From positions 4,499 through 25,704 of the forward strand of contig MSJI02000699.1 of NCBI GenBank assembly GCA_001931905.2: a stretch of DNA of 21,206 nt, written 5' to 3'. The stretch comes from Cladosporium sp. IMV 00045 (lineage: Eukaryota > Ascomycota > Dothideomycetes > Cladosporiales > Cladosporiaceae). The position numbers and the translations under genes are program-made. Positions 8,761-17,397 of this stretch are shown here, piece by piece; within the stretch, counting starts at the first letter, position 1; each line of letters begins with the position of its first letter. The notes beneath the pieces are model-generated. The model was not told the DNA's origin. It saw only the letters and a list, made by a program, of their open reading frames with translations, and ran no database searches.

Positions 8761-10614
8761 ATGGCTGCTGCGAACGACCCGGGTCCAGCGCCTGCTTTGG
8801 CTGCCAATGCGGAGGATGATGCTGTAAAGGCTGATGTCCAAGTGCGACATGAGCATGACGACGCCGAGGGAGAGCTGGGGGAAGACAGGCCTGTTGCGCC
8901 TGATCAGTTCGATGAGAGGTTCCAGACGGGGAAGTATGAGCTTTGGGCGTACTATTCGTATTATATCGGGAATAATGTAAGCTAGAAACAGCAGATCTGT
9001 ACTGTGAAGCATTTGGTCACTGACAAAACAACAGGGCCTCCACCTCTTCAACTTCGCCCCGACAGCCTCCCAAAACCTCCTCAGCCAACACGCCATCGCC
9101 ATCGGCGGACCCGACAACGACACCGTCTTCTTCGCGGGCTCCGCCCGCACGACCAACAGCATCATCCTGCTCTGCAACGGCATCAGCTTCGCCATCCAAA
9201 TCGCCGTCCTCCTCGTCATCGGCGCGTACGCCGATTTCGGCTCTTTCCGACCCAACATCCTCATCGCGCTCAGCGTGGTCGCCTTCGGGATCGGTTTCGG
9301 CTGGCTCGGCGTGCACGAGCAGGACCAGTGGCAGACGGGCCTGGGATTGTACATTGTCGGTTTGATCGCCTACCAGCTCTGTCTCACGTACTGGACCGCT
9401 GCGTTTCCCGGTCTGGCGCGCAATACGCGCGAGCTGAGAGAGGAGGCGAGGAGGTTCGAGGAGGGGGAGGTGAGTAGGGCGGAGTACGATTTTGCGGATT
9501 CCATGAAGAGGAATGAATTGTCGAATATGGCGTTTTATATCCAGTCGTTGGGCGAGATTGTCATTCTGGCGGTGATTGTAGGGATTATGTTCGCGCTGAG
9601 GGTGAATGATAGCGAGGAGAGGAATAATTGGGGTTTGAGCGTGTTGATCGCTTTTGCTACGGGGTGTTGGCTGTTGTTGGCGCTGCCTTGGTTTGCGTTG
9701 GAGAAGAGACGGCCTGGGCAGGATCCGGGCATGAATATCGTCGTGGCGGGGCTTTGGCAGCTTTGGAGGGCGGTTACGCATGTTTGGCAGTTGAAGCAGA
9801 GCTTGTTCTATCTCATTGGTAAGTCATTTTCTGGCATCTCACCTCTGAGAGCGATGACTTGTTGCTAATGCCATTAAACCAGGCTACTTCCTCCTCGGCG
9901 ACTCGCTCAACACCACCGTCACCGTCATCGGCACCCTGCAGAACTCCATCGTCGCTTACAACACTCTCGACCTGACCTACTTGCTCATCGTCGGTATAGC
10001 AGCCCAAGCGCTGGGGATTTTCGGCTTTTGGCACATCCAGAAACGCTTCCGTCTGTCCACGAAGACCATGTTCAACGCCGTAGCGATTGCGATCATTGTT
10101 CTCGACGCCTGGGGAATGGTCGGCATTTGGACGCAGAAATTCGGCTTCCACAATGTCTGGGAAGGTATGTCCGCAGCGATTTCCCCCTTGCAAAAAACCG
10201 CCTCACCTCCAAACCCACACAAAACTAACCTCTATTATCCACGTTATAGTCTGGCTCTACCAAGCCTTCTACGGCCTCTTCGTCTGCCCCTGGTACTCCT
10301 ACAGCCAAATCATGATCAGCGAAGTGACTCCCCGCGGCAAGGAGTTCCTCTTCTTCAGCCTCTTCAGCGTCATCGGCAAGGCTTCTTCTTTCATCGGTCC
10401 GTTGGTTTCTTCGGCTATTATTGACGCCAGCCCGTCGAAGAATAATAGCATGCCGTTTTACTTTCTTTTCGCGCTGAGTTTGGTCAGTTTTGTGGGGCTT
10501 TGGTGGTTTGTCGATTTGGAGGAGAGTCGCAGGGAGCAGGAGGAGTTTTTGAGGAGGGAAGCGGAGGCGAAGGGACGGGTTAAGGTGGTTGTTGGAGGTG
10601 GGGGAAAGGTGTGA
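8761..10614 (+). CDS. ATG22: Autophagy-related vacuolar permease Atg22, 548 aa
   Basis: Four exons: 8761-8976, 9035-9818, 9883-10164, 10250-10614, with introns of 58, 64 and 85 nt (GTAAGC, GTAAGT and GTATGT donors; CTAAT and CTAAC branch points in the last two). Joining gives 548 residues. A hydrophilic acidic head of about 60 residues precedes FQTGKYELWAYYSYYIGNN-GLHLFNFAP, the typical opening of Atg22. About 11-12 membrane segments follow. A hydrophilic loop (ARNTRELREEARRFEEGE) sits between helices as in the family, and SEVTPRGKEFLFFSLFSV is the strongly conserved late signature. Atg22 is a major-facilitator-type transporter of the vacuole membrane that helps export leucine and other amino acids released by autophagy. 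The tail is basic (EAEAKGRVKV). The start is the first in-frame ATG. Confidence 0.93.
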
Positions 10615-10769
10615 GTGTGGTTTGTAGTCTTGGGTGTGCGTCTTGGTATGTGCATGTGGTTTCAGTCTCTACAGTTCCGTTTCTTCCTCAGCCTGTGTGG
10701 TTTGCGAGAGTCGTTTTCGATATTACATCTCGGAAGCGTCCTCGAAGGCCTTTCCATTTCTGGCGTGAG

Positions 10770-10802
<33 letters not shown>

Positions 10803-11308
10803 GCTCAATTCCCAAGAGTATGAAATGCTATCTCGTGAAAGTGCTTCGCGAGCCGGCAAGAGTTCGCATATACGGCACTTCTAGGTGATCGTAAAAAAGT
10901 CATGTTCCTCATGCGTCGCCTCCTCTGTATGCGCTTTAGGTCCATTTTCGTGGTATATTCGTGGATGACGAATCGACGGGTTTTCTATTTCTGCAGCTAC
11001 TTCTCGTCATCGGCTGAATTTTGGTCTTATTTGGAACACTGATAGAACAATGATTGTTCGTTCTATCTGGCGAGTTGCTTCTCTGATCTCGTGTATCAAC
11101 CACTTCTCAGTGACGCATTCTGAAAACCGCACATTCCGTGCTATCTTAAAATCTTCTAACATTCTTCTCTTTTTCTCTTTCTTTTTTCTCGTTCTGATTC
11201 TTACTGATTTTGGCCTTCATCTTCGTGTACGATCAGTCATCCCACCAGGCAAGGAGAACAAGAAAAAACGCAGAAGAAAACAAATAATCCGAAGAAAAGA
11301 AACACCTG
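10615..11308. other. Intergenic region between ATG22 and the GNAT gene
   Basis: 694 bases. It contains the ATG22 3' UTR, a 29-base A homopolymer (10770-10798), and a T/C-rich then A-rich leader (11160-11300) before the GNAT start. Short ORFs crossing the A-run only encode lysine tracts and are not genes. Confidence 0.65.
10770..10798 (+). repeat. Poly-A tract, 29 bases
   Basis: Uninterrupted run of 29 A about 155 bases past the ATG22 stop. No target-site duplication longer than five bases (TGGCG) flanks it, so it need not be a retroposed tail; the exact length may be uncertain from sequencing. Confidence 0.95.
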
Positions 11309-11956
11309 ATGAAAATGCAACCAGCCATCACCATCCGCCCCCGCCGCCCCTCCGACCTCCCCTCCTGCGCCGCCCTCCTCGCCCAGGTCTACGAAAAAGA
11401 CAAGTACCCCGTGCAAGGCGTCTCTCGCGCCGAGGAATTCCTCTCCTCGCCGAACACGCTCTGCGCTTGGGTCGCTGTATCGACACCTGCGAGGAGATGG
11501 AACGCAGAAAACGAAGACGAGAATACGACCACTGCTTCTGCTGCCGACTCTCCAAACCAAGAAAATTACCGAAAAAACGACCAACCGGACGAGATAATAG
11601 GCCACGTCGCCCTCTCCCTCCCCCCCTCCGACCCAGCCGTCTCCCTCCACCGCTCCCTGCACCCGCACTCCAGCACGCCACCCGCCGTGCTCGAGCGCCT
11701 CTTCGTCTCCCCCTCGGCGCGCGGGCGCGGCGTGGCGGAAGCTCTCATGCGGGCTGTGAGTGATGAGGCAGCGAGGAGGGGAGTGAGAGTCGTGCTTTTT
11801 GCGCTTGTTAAGGATGAGGGTGCGATGAGGCTTTATCAGAGGGTGGGCTGGAGGGAGTTTGGACGCACGGGGTATGAGTATCATGATGGGGAGGGAAAGG
11901 GGAGGGAGATGGAGGCGGTTTGTTTCGTGGGGCCTGGGTCTGGGCCTGAGTTTTGA
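11309..11956 (+). CDS. GNAT-family N-acetyltransferase, 215 aa
   Basis: Single exon. The GNAT fold is readable: ITIRPRRPSDLPSCAALLAQVY (strand 1 and helix 1), IIGHVALS (strands 2-3), and acetyl-CoA motif A at 129-150 (ERLFVSPSARGRGVAEALM), with the R-G-R-G-V-A pyrophosphate loop at 138-143. Motif B follows at 170-182 (EGAMRLYQRVGWREFGR). A Glu/Asn/Thr-rich insert at about 60-95 separates the first strands and is probably a disordered loop. The enzyme should transfer acetyl from acetyl-CoA to an amine, but the substrate cannot be read; motif B resembles small-molecule acetyltransferases. A second ATG two codons on (MKM) is an alternative start. It converges with the next gene, with 402 bases between stops. 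Confidence 0.88.
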   Translation: MKMQPAITIRPRRPSDLPSCAALLAQVYEKDKYPVQGVSRAEEFLSSPNTLCAWVAVSTPARRWNAENEDENTTTASAADSPNQENYRKNDQPDEIIGHVALSLPPSDPAVSLHRSLHPHSSTPPAVLERLFVSPSARGRGVAEALMRAVSDEAARRGVRVVLFALVKDEGAMRLYQRVGWREFGRTGYEYHDGEGKGREMEAVCFVGPGSGPEF

Positions 11957-12358
11957 GGGGTCGGTGTGATTTGTGCAAAGAAGGCTGGTGAGGTATGAGG
12001 GAATGTGGGAAGAGAGAGATGAGGTGAACACTTTTTTCTCTCTGCGCCTAGCAATAACATAACAGAAACGACTTAATTTACACTCGCGCTTAGGAAGAAA
12101 TCCAAGCCCCTGCCCGTTTCCCCCTTCCATTTCCTTGACCTCCGTTGTCCGTTAAACCCCGTGCCTGAAGAAGGCCAATTTTTCCTGCGCGCCGTTAAAA
12201 AATAGATAAAGCAGAAGGACCCACGCATCCCACCACACCAAAACCCCGTCGTGTGCCACCTTCGGCATCATGATTGGATCTTGAGATTCGATCCTTGATC
12301 AAATTCAGGCCGTTTTGTCAGGCAATACTTGCCTTGAGATTCGAGCTTTGCAGCTCAA
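11957..12358. other. Convergent intergenic region
   Basis: 3' flanks of the GNAT gene (+) and the Hva1/TUDOR gene (-). The 12-mer CTTGAGATTCGA occurs at about 12280 and again at about 12332. Otherwise nothing structured was seen. Confidence 0.6.
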
Positions 12359-13427
12359 TTAACTCCTGTTGCGACCGGAGCGCCTGGGCTCGCCAGTCTC
12401 GGTGGCGGCCTTCTTGGGCTCCTTCTTGGGCTTCTCGGCCTTCGGGGCGGTGGAATTCTTCGCGGGCCTGCCCTTCTTCTTTGGTGGGGGTTGGTCGCCG
12501 TTTTCTTTGGGCTCGTCGGCTTTCTCGCCATCGGCCTTGTCATCCTGCTTGTTGTTGTCTTCGCCGTCGTCCTCGGCCTTGCGCTTCTCGCCGGTCTGGG
12601 CGTCGCCGTTGGTCTCTTTGGACTCGTCCTTTTTCTCCTCATCGTCTTTCTTCGACTCGGCCTTCTCCTCCTCGGCAGCGGCCTTGTCTTCGCCGTCCTT
12701 CTTCGGCTCGTCGCCCTTCTGCGCATCCTCTGCGCCTTCCTTGGCCTGCTCGCCGCCCTTCTTCTCAGGGGAGTCGTCCTTCTTCTCGCCGGAGTCTTCC
12801 TTGTGCTTGTCGCCTTCCTCCTCGACTTCGAGCTCGCTAGCGCGCTTCACGACATCGTGACCGCTGCGCTCAACGCGCACGGCCGGGTTCTCCGGGTCGG
12901 CGTTCTTCTTCACCTCGTTGCCGCTCTTGGTCTCCATCTTAAGCTCGCCCTCAGTGGCTACCTCGCTGGCGGTGCCGCCGGGCTTGCCGCCACCCCACTG
13001 CCAGGCGACTGGATTGTTGTTAGCAATGGTACTACTGCTTGATTTATGGTCGCGACGTGGGAATGTAGAAGTAAAAAGCTATGTTTGTGAGACGTCGTTC
13101 ATCTGCCGACAGCGCTGACGACAGCCATCGATGCGCGAACGATGATCGTCACGTATCGCATCAATCGCAGATTGACGTGTCGCGTCGTTGATGCGTCGCG
13201 CAAACATCGAAAATGAATCGATGCGATCCCGGATGAACGCGTGGAAGCTCCGGATCAATGAGGCGACAAGCGCAACGCGTGATACAAGCGTCGGCGCATC
13301 GACGCGCCAGAGGGACTGACGGCCGTGACAATCGTCGCATTGAAGCATCGTCGCGATGAGAGGGAGAAGAGACATGCGAGAAAGTGAACATACCCTGGTC
13401 ACCTTCCTTGATCTCGGTGTCAGTCAT
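12359..13427 (-). CDS. Hva1/TUDOR (DUF2945-like) protein with acidic-basic tail and AT-hook, 227 aa
   Basis: Two exons on the minus strand: 13427-13394 (34 nt) and 13008-12359. The 385-nt intron has a GTATGT donor, a GCTAAC branch point and a CAATCCAG acceptor; the split codon reads Val. The head is MTDTEIKEGDQ-VAWQWGGGKPGG, continuing through TASEVATEGELKMETKSGN to NADPENPAVRVERSGHDVVKRASELEVEE. This is the compact Hva1/TUDOR-type barrel found in bacteria and fungi, of unknown biochemical role. From about residue 75 to the end the protein is highly charged and low complexity (Lys/Glu/Asp/Ala repeats). PPPKKKGRPAK around residues 185-195 has the GRP core of an AT-hook, and Lys/Arg-rich ends suggest nuclear entry. 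A chromatin or DNA-associated role is inference. Reading through the intron would stop after 88 residues. Confidence 0.85.
13009..13393 (-). other. Unusually long first intron (385 nt) with repeated GATGCG words
   Basis: All other introns placed in this window are 56-163 nt. This one follows an exon of only 34 nt and is dense in CG-rich words. The hexamer GATGCG or its complement occurs at 13130, 13157, 13190, 13220 and 13295, with variants (CGTCGCG, ATCGTCGC) between. Around 0.1 such hexamers would be expected in 171 random bases. Confidence 0.75.
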
Positions 13428-14140
13428 TATTGCGGTGGTGAAGTGAGGTAATGAGCTAGAGAGAGCTAGAGCTTGTCGCGAGTCGCGTGTCCGGAGCGCG
13501 TGATCGGCGCAAAAGAGGATTTATGTGCGAATTGATGTCGCGAGGATCTTTTGAGTTAAGTGAAGTGTACGGATGGAGTGGGCGAGGAGTGTGTGTGAAG
13601 TGTGAGGAAGTGGGAGAAGGGATGAGGTGTGGTTGGATGGGAAGCTCTCTCGAGGTGTGGTCTCGCTTGTGCGCAATTGGAAGCTTACCAACGTCACATT
13701 GGAACGGCGAAGGCTGGGGAACTTGCGACCGTGCGCAGGCTAAGGGATGCGGATGCCACTCTTCACTCTTCTCCGCACCGCTCACGCAAGCCGAGACAAA
13801 ACATGTATGTTGCGTGGGCGACTGTGCCACGTAGTCGGTAGTACTTCATCAACCCGCGAACTTGCAGTCCAAGAAACTTGGACGTGTGATTTGTGGATAT
13901 GAAATTCGAAAATATGCAATGTATTGTTCTTCGATGCCCTCAGTCATCATCTCGGTCTTTTCAGATCATTCAAAAGTGGCATATATGACGAAGAATCGAA
14001 CACAGTAGACAGCATTTCACTAACTTCCATTCTTTGGGTCCCAATTTCACATTTTGGATGCTGTATGATCGCTACATTTTCCCCAGGAACCTGGAACACA
14101 GACTCGGACGTTACATATCTACGAATGGCCGTTCAAGATA
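13428..14140. other. Intergenic region: Hva1 promoter and acyltransferase 3' flank
   Basis: 713 bases between two minus-strand genes. The part nearest 13428 is G/A-rich on the plus strand (C/T-rich on the coding strand), as expected for the Hva1 leader. A short perfect hairpin, GTCCAAG-AAA-CTTGGAC, lies at 13867-13883. The remainder to 14140 is A/T-richer and shows no gene. Confidence 0.6.
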
Positions 14141-16132
14141 CTAGCTAGGCCTGATAAAGCCTGCGCGAGCACTACTTGAGCCGTAGTATGGGTGACAATA
14201 ATCACCAGTGGCGCTACTCACAGCTCTGCTCACTGCTCGGTCGCGACTTTCTCTCTGATCTCTTGCAGGCGGCTCAAGCTCGCTAGCAGGCAAGTCGCCT
14301 GAATGATCAACGGAGAAGCAACTCTCGCCTGAGCCCTCCCGTTCGAGCTCATGGAAAGTCTCCGATCCGAATGTGTGAATGGCCTCCACGACTCGAGCGG
14401 AAAGTCTTTGCCGCTCAGCGCGAATTTCGGATAGCGTATCGCTGGACCGTGGCCCCAGAATGATGAGTATTGGGCGTAAAGACTTTGTGATATCGACACC
14501 GATTTCTCCTATGCGTAGTCCGGCGAAACTGATGGCGATAAGCAGTCCGAAGAACGCGGCGGAGAAGACTTGAAGCGGGATACTGTTGGGCACGTACGTG
14601 TCTGCCCGAATAGCCCACGGCACCAACGATGCATAGTAGCCGTCGTGTCGGCAGTGATGAAGCCAGAGCGTCGTGACAAAGGTATACCAGATGTACAGCA
14701 TCGGGGCGAGACCCATGGCCACCAGAATCTTCCACGTACTCACAACGTCTCGGCCCTTCAGCTTCACGACAGAAGCTGCGAGTGCCGCGCGTTGCTTTCG
14801 TATAGAGATGATCTTCGTGGTGATGAAAATTGGCCAGAACAGTGCAAGGGATGGCAGAGTGGCCACTGCCAAAGTCACTAATTGGCCAAGGCGATAGACA
14901 CAGGTCAATGCCGCAAGCCATCGCGGCTTCTGCTTTGCGTTACCCCATTCAACCTGGTGATCTTTGATACCTAGGGCCAAGAGTTTTCGGTTGTAGTCAA
15001 GCACGGCTTGCTTCAACTGTAGCACTTGGGGTTCATCTTGGTAGCGAGTGTAGCCAGCCATGATCTTTCTGTTCATCTCGACCACAACGGGCAAGGGCAG
15101 CTTCATTCGCAAAGGCCGGTACAGCCTACGAGTAGCTTGCACCAATGCAAGAGTCTCATAATCAGGAGCTTGCTGCGTGACCGCGGCCAAAGATTCTTGA
15201 ATCGTCTGCAGCAGCGATCCTACAGCCTCGCGCTTAGCATCCTTCCCTTGCTTGAAAGCTGACACTTGCTCAGGCCGAACTTTCACAGGATCGCCGAACT
15301 CCACAACTGCTCGCGAGCGGAACTTGTTCGGATTGAAGTAGCTCAAACCACAAGGCAGAATGGTGAGGTTGCAGTCCGGGTCGCGTGCCAGGGCGTTCAA
15401 GGCGATGATTGCTACGCCGGCTTTCAGTGGAAGCATGCTAGGGCGATCATGACTCCCTCCCTCGGGAAAGATACCGACACAGCCACCGTCCGACAGGCTG
15501 CGGAACACTGAGTCGTACATCTCACTTTGATCGACGTGAGGCGCGACCTTGTAGGAGACACCGACCAACAGTTCTTCATGAAGAGGCTCGCCGGCTTTTG
15601 AGGCCCTGAACGGCCCTTTCAGCCGCAGCTCTTCGGGTCCAAGGATTTCAGCGATGGCCTGCTGTTCCGGGCTCTCCTTACCGACTTTCGGTAGAATGAT
15701 GAGAGTCCCGACTGACAGCGTAGTGAAGTCAACGTTGCGGCCGTGTATGAGAGTAGCATCACGACTCGGGTCGGCGAGGAAAATCTGGCCCTCTCCTGGT
15801 CGAATGTTGTCCATAGCACGTTTGACCGGCAAAGCGCCCATGCGGGCAGCCAGAGCGCCGATGTACGGCTCTCTCATGGATTTTTCCGCGATCAAGAAAG
15901 AGATGCGACGTCCTGCATGCTGTTTCAATACGCGCATGAGCAGAACGGAGTCGACAAACTGATTGGCGTGAGGTGCTGCGACGACGATGACGGCCTCGCG
16001 CTTGGGAATCCGCCATGTGCTTCGTGGGTACACCTCTCGGAAGAAAATGTCAAGGCAAGCAGAAAACACTTGAAGCAAGACGTCGTATATCCAAGGCACC
16101 AGTAAGGGTTTGATGAGAGGCTGAGTCTCCAT
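14141..16132 (-). CDS. SCT1: Glycerol-3-phosphate/DHAP acyltransferase, SCT1/GPT2 type, 663 aa
   Basis: Single exon; the first in-frame ATG is at 16132 (METQPLIKPLL). The N-terminal helix (WIYDVLLQVFSACLDIFFREVYPR) precedes the PlsC acyltransferase domain. This shows VAAPHANQFVD (51-61) with catalytic H55 and D61, then FPEGGSHDRPSMLPLKAG (222-239) for glycerol-phosphate binding. LGIKDHQVEW (387-396) is a late signature of the yeast Gat1/Gat2 (GPT2/SCT1) group. Three membrane segments lie at about 416-443, 467-490 and 518-540, with a Ser/Glu/Arg-rich cytosolic tail. The enzyme would make lysophosphatidate, the first step of glycerolipid synthesis, in the endoplasmic reticulum. The protein seems on the short side for this group (from memory of yeast proteins), and the gene has no intron, so it may be a paralogue rather than the main enzyme. 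It is divergent from the next gene. Confidence 0.9.
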   Translation of the reverse strand: METQPLIKPLLVPWIYDVLLQVFSACLDIFFREVYPRSTWRIPKREAVIVVAAPHANQFVDSVLLMRVLKQHAGRRISFLIAEKSMREPYIGALAARMGALPVKRAMDNIRPGEGQIFLADPSRDATLIHGRNVDFTTLSVGTLIILPKVGKESPEQQAIAEILGPEELRLKGPFRASKAGEPLHEELLVGVSYKVAPHVDQSEMYDSVFRSLSDGGCVGIFPEGGSHDRPSMLPLKAGVAIIALNALARDPDCNLTILPCGLSYFNPNKFRSRAVVEFGDPVKVRPEQVSAFKQGKDAKREAVGSLLQTIQESLAAVTQQAPDYETLALVQATRRLYRPLRMKLPLPVVVEMNRKIMAGYTRYQDEPQVLQLKQAVLDYNRKLLALGIKDHQVEWGNAKQKPRWLAALTCVYRLGQLVTLAVATLPSLALFWPIFITTKIISIRKQRAALAASVVKLKGRDVVSTWKILVAMGLAPMLYIWYTFVTTLWLHHCRHDGYYASLVPWAIRADTYVPNSIPLQVFSAAFFGLLIAISFAGLRIGEIGVDITKSLRPILIILGPRSSDTLSEIRAERQRLSARVVEAIHTFGSETFHELEREGSGESCFSVDHSGDLPASELEPPARDQRESRDRAVSRAVSSATGDYCHPYYGSSSARAGFIRPS

Positions 16133-17397
16133 GCTCGTCTCGCTCTTGACGATATGTGAGATCGGGACTCTCGAATTGGTCACAGAATCGAAGTGATGGT
16201 CGTGCGATTCTATTGTGTAGATTCTTCGATTTTCAAAACAAGCGAATCGTGTGGCTCGCAATCCTTCAGAGAACTCGAGTCAGCTGCCTTGCATCGTGCT
16301 ACGCACTAGAAGAACAGATGAAGGGCAGCTGGCAGATTGAGGGCTGTGCCGAACATTCATACCTACGTGGCATTCATTTTCCATTTCATCGAACAAACAT
16401 GGCGCCTTCTTCGCCGTGTATAGACGAAGCAATGGCTGCGTGGTATCACCGTTGCTTTGTGTTGGACGTGGATTTTTACTACAGGGTTCGCGGTCGAACG
16501 GCAAAGATGCTGAGCTAGAAAGGCTTAGCCAAACGCCAGAAGTCCCGCCGAGATCACAACGGCATCAATCGGTCGAAGGATTCTCGGAGGCATCTCAGCA
16601 ACGGCTCTGTAGAAGCTAGCGATTTTCTACCCCGACGGTCCGTTGATTCGCATGAGGAATGAGTAACCTGAGCGGAACGAGTTGTAGGAGTTTCTCGCAG
16701 TCGGACGTTTTGACCATTCGGTCTTCCATATTGCAATAATGAGTGCCGTTCGCTTTCGTTCAATTCCAAGATTTAGAGATCAACGACGAGGAATCAGAAC
16801 TCAGCTCCGGAATCAGCTTGCCAGAGACAATGACTCTAGGGTTGTGAAGTCTAGAAACTTGGATTGAGTGACCTGTCATGCAGGACCCGAGGATATACAT
16901 TATTGATTTTTTATTATTTACTCGATCTACTGTTAAATCGGTTGTAGTCAGATTGTCACGAAATGGCGATTACGATCATGTATCGAGCACAGTAGATCGC
17001 CTTTCCCTGACATCGAATGCGTAGATCCATGATCTATGATCTTGGGATGTCATTCTCCAGATCTCGATGCTAGACAGCCGCGTCCATATCTTTGGGTATC
17101 GAAAGCATTTTCTGGAAGTAAATTTCTGAATCCCAGGCTCCTAGATGACAGAATTAAGTCACCAGCGTCAATTGCAGAAGCTCGCTTCTTTGATTCAAAG
17201 GCTAGAATCCAATATCCAAGTCCTGACCAGCTTCACTTTCCACCAGCATTCACAAAGGCTTTGTGAATTTTTTTTTTTTTTTTGTGAATTCCGACACCCG
17301 AAGGATCGTATACCATCAGCAACATGAATAAAAAGCCAGCTTTTGCACGCTTCAGATTGTCCAGGCCACTCTCTTGCACGATCTTACCGTAGCCGTC
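16133..17397. promoter_or_regulatory. Divergent intergenic region (1.27 kb) between the acyltransferase and the RING-like gene
   Basis: Both flanking genes start here and face outward, so two promoters should be present. The sequence is less GC-rich than the gene regions, with an A/T-rich core at 16895-16940. An 11-base inverted repeat (CGATCTACTGT at 16923-16933; ACAGTAGATCG at 16989-16999) and a T-run between 10-base direct repeats (17260-17290) are present. ORFs of up to 120 codons on either strand have no recognisable features. Confidence 0.55.
17260..17290 (+). repeat. Poly-T run flanked by 10-base direct repeats
   Basis: TTTGTGAATT occurs at 17260-17269 and 17281-17290, with 11 T between them. 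The pattern resembles a target-site duplication around an inserted poly(A) tail on the minus strand, but slippage in a T-run can give the same result. Confidence 0.7.

Noticed and set aside
11237..12130. 297-codon open frame antisense to the GNAT gene
   Set aside because: Low-complexity translation and overlap with a clear GNAT fold on the plus strand.
12280..12343. Repeated CTTGAGATTCGA 12-mer in the 3' flank of the Hva1 gene
   Set aside because: Only two copies with no longer similarity around them; too little to call a repeat family.
13867..13883. GTCCAAG-AAA-CTTGGAC hairpin
   Set aside because: A 7-base stem with 3-base loop is expected about once per 20 kb by chance; not placed at a gene end.
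16923..16999. 11-base perfect inverted repeat with a 55-base loop
   Set aside because: About half an event of this kind is expected by chance in a window of this size; no flanking duplication or transposase remains.
13970..17020. Similar strings near 13995 (GAACACAGTAGACAGC) and 16985 (GAGCACAGTAGATCGC)
   Set aside because: Resemblance covers about 30 bases and fades on both sides; no evidence of a shared element.
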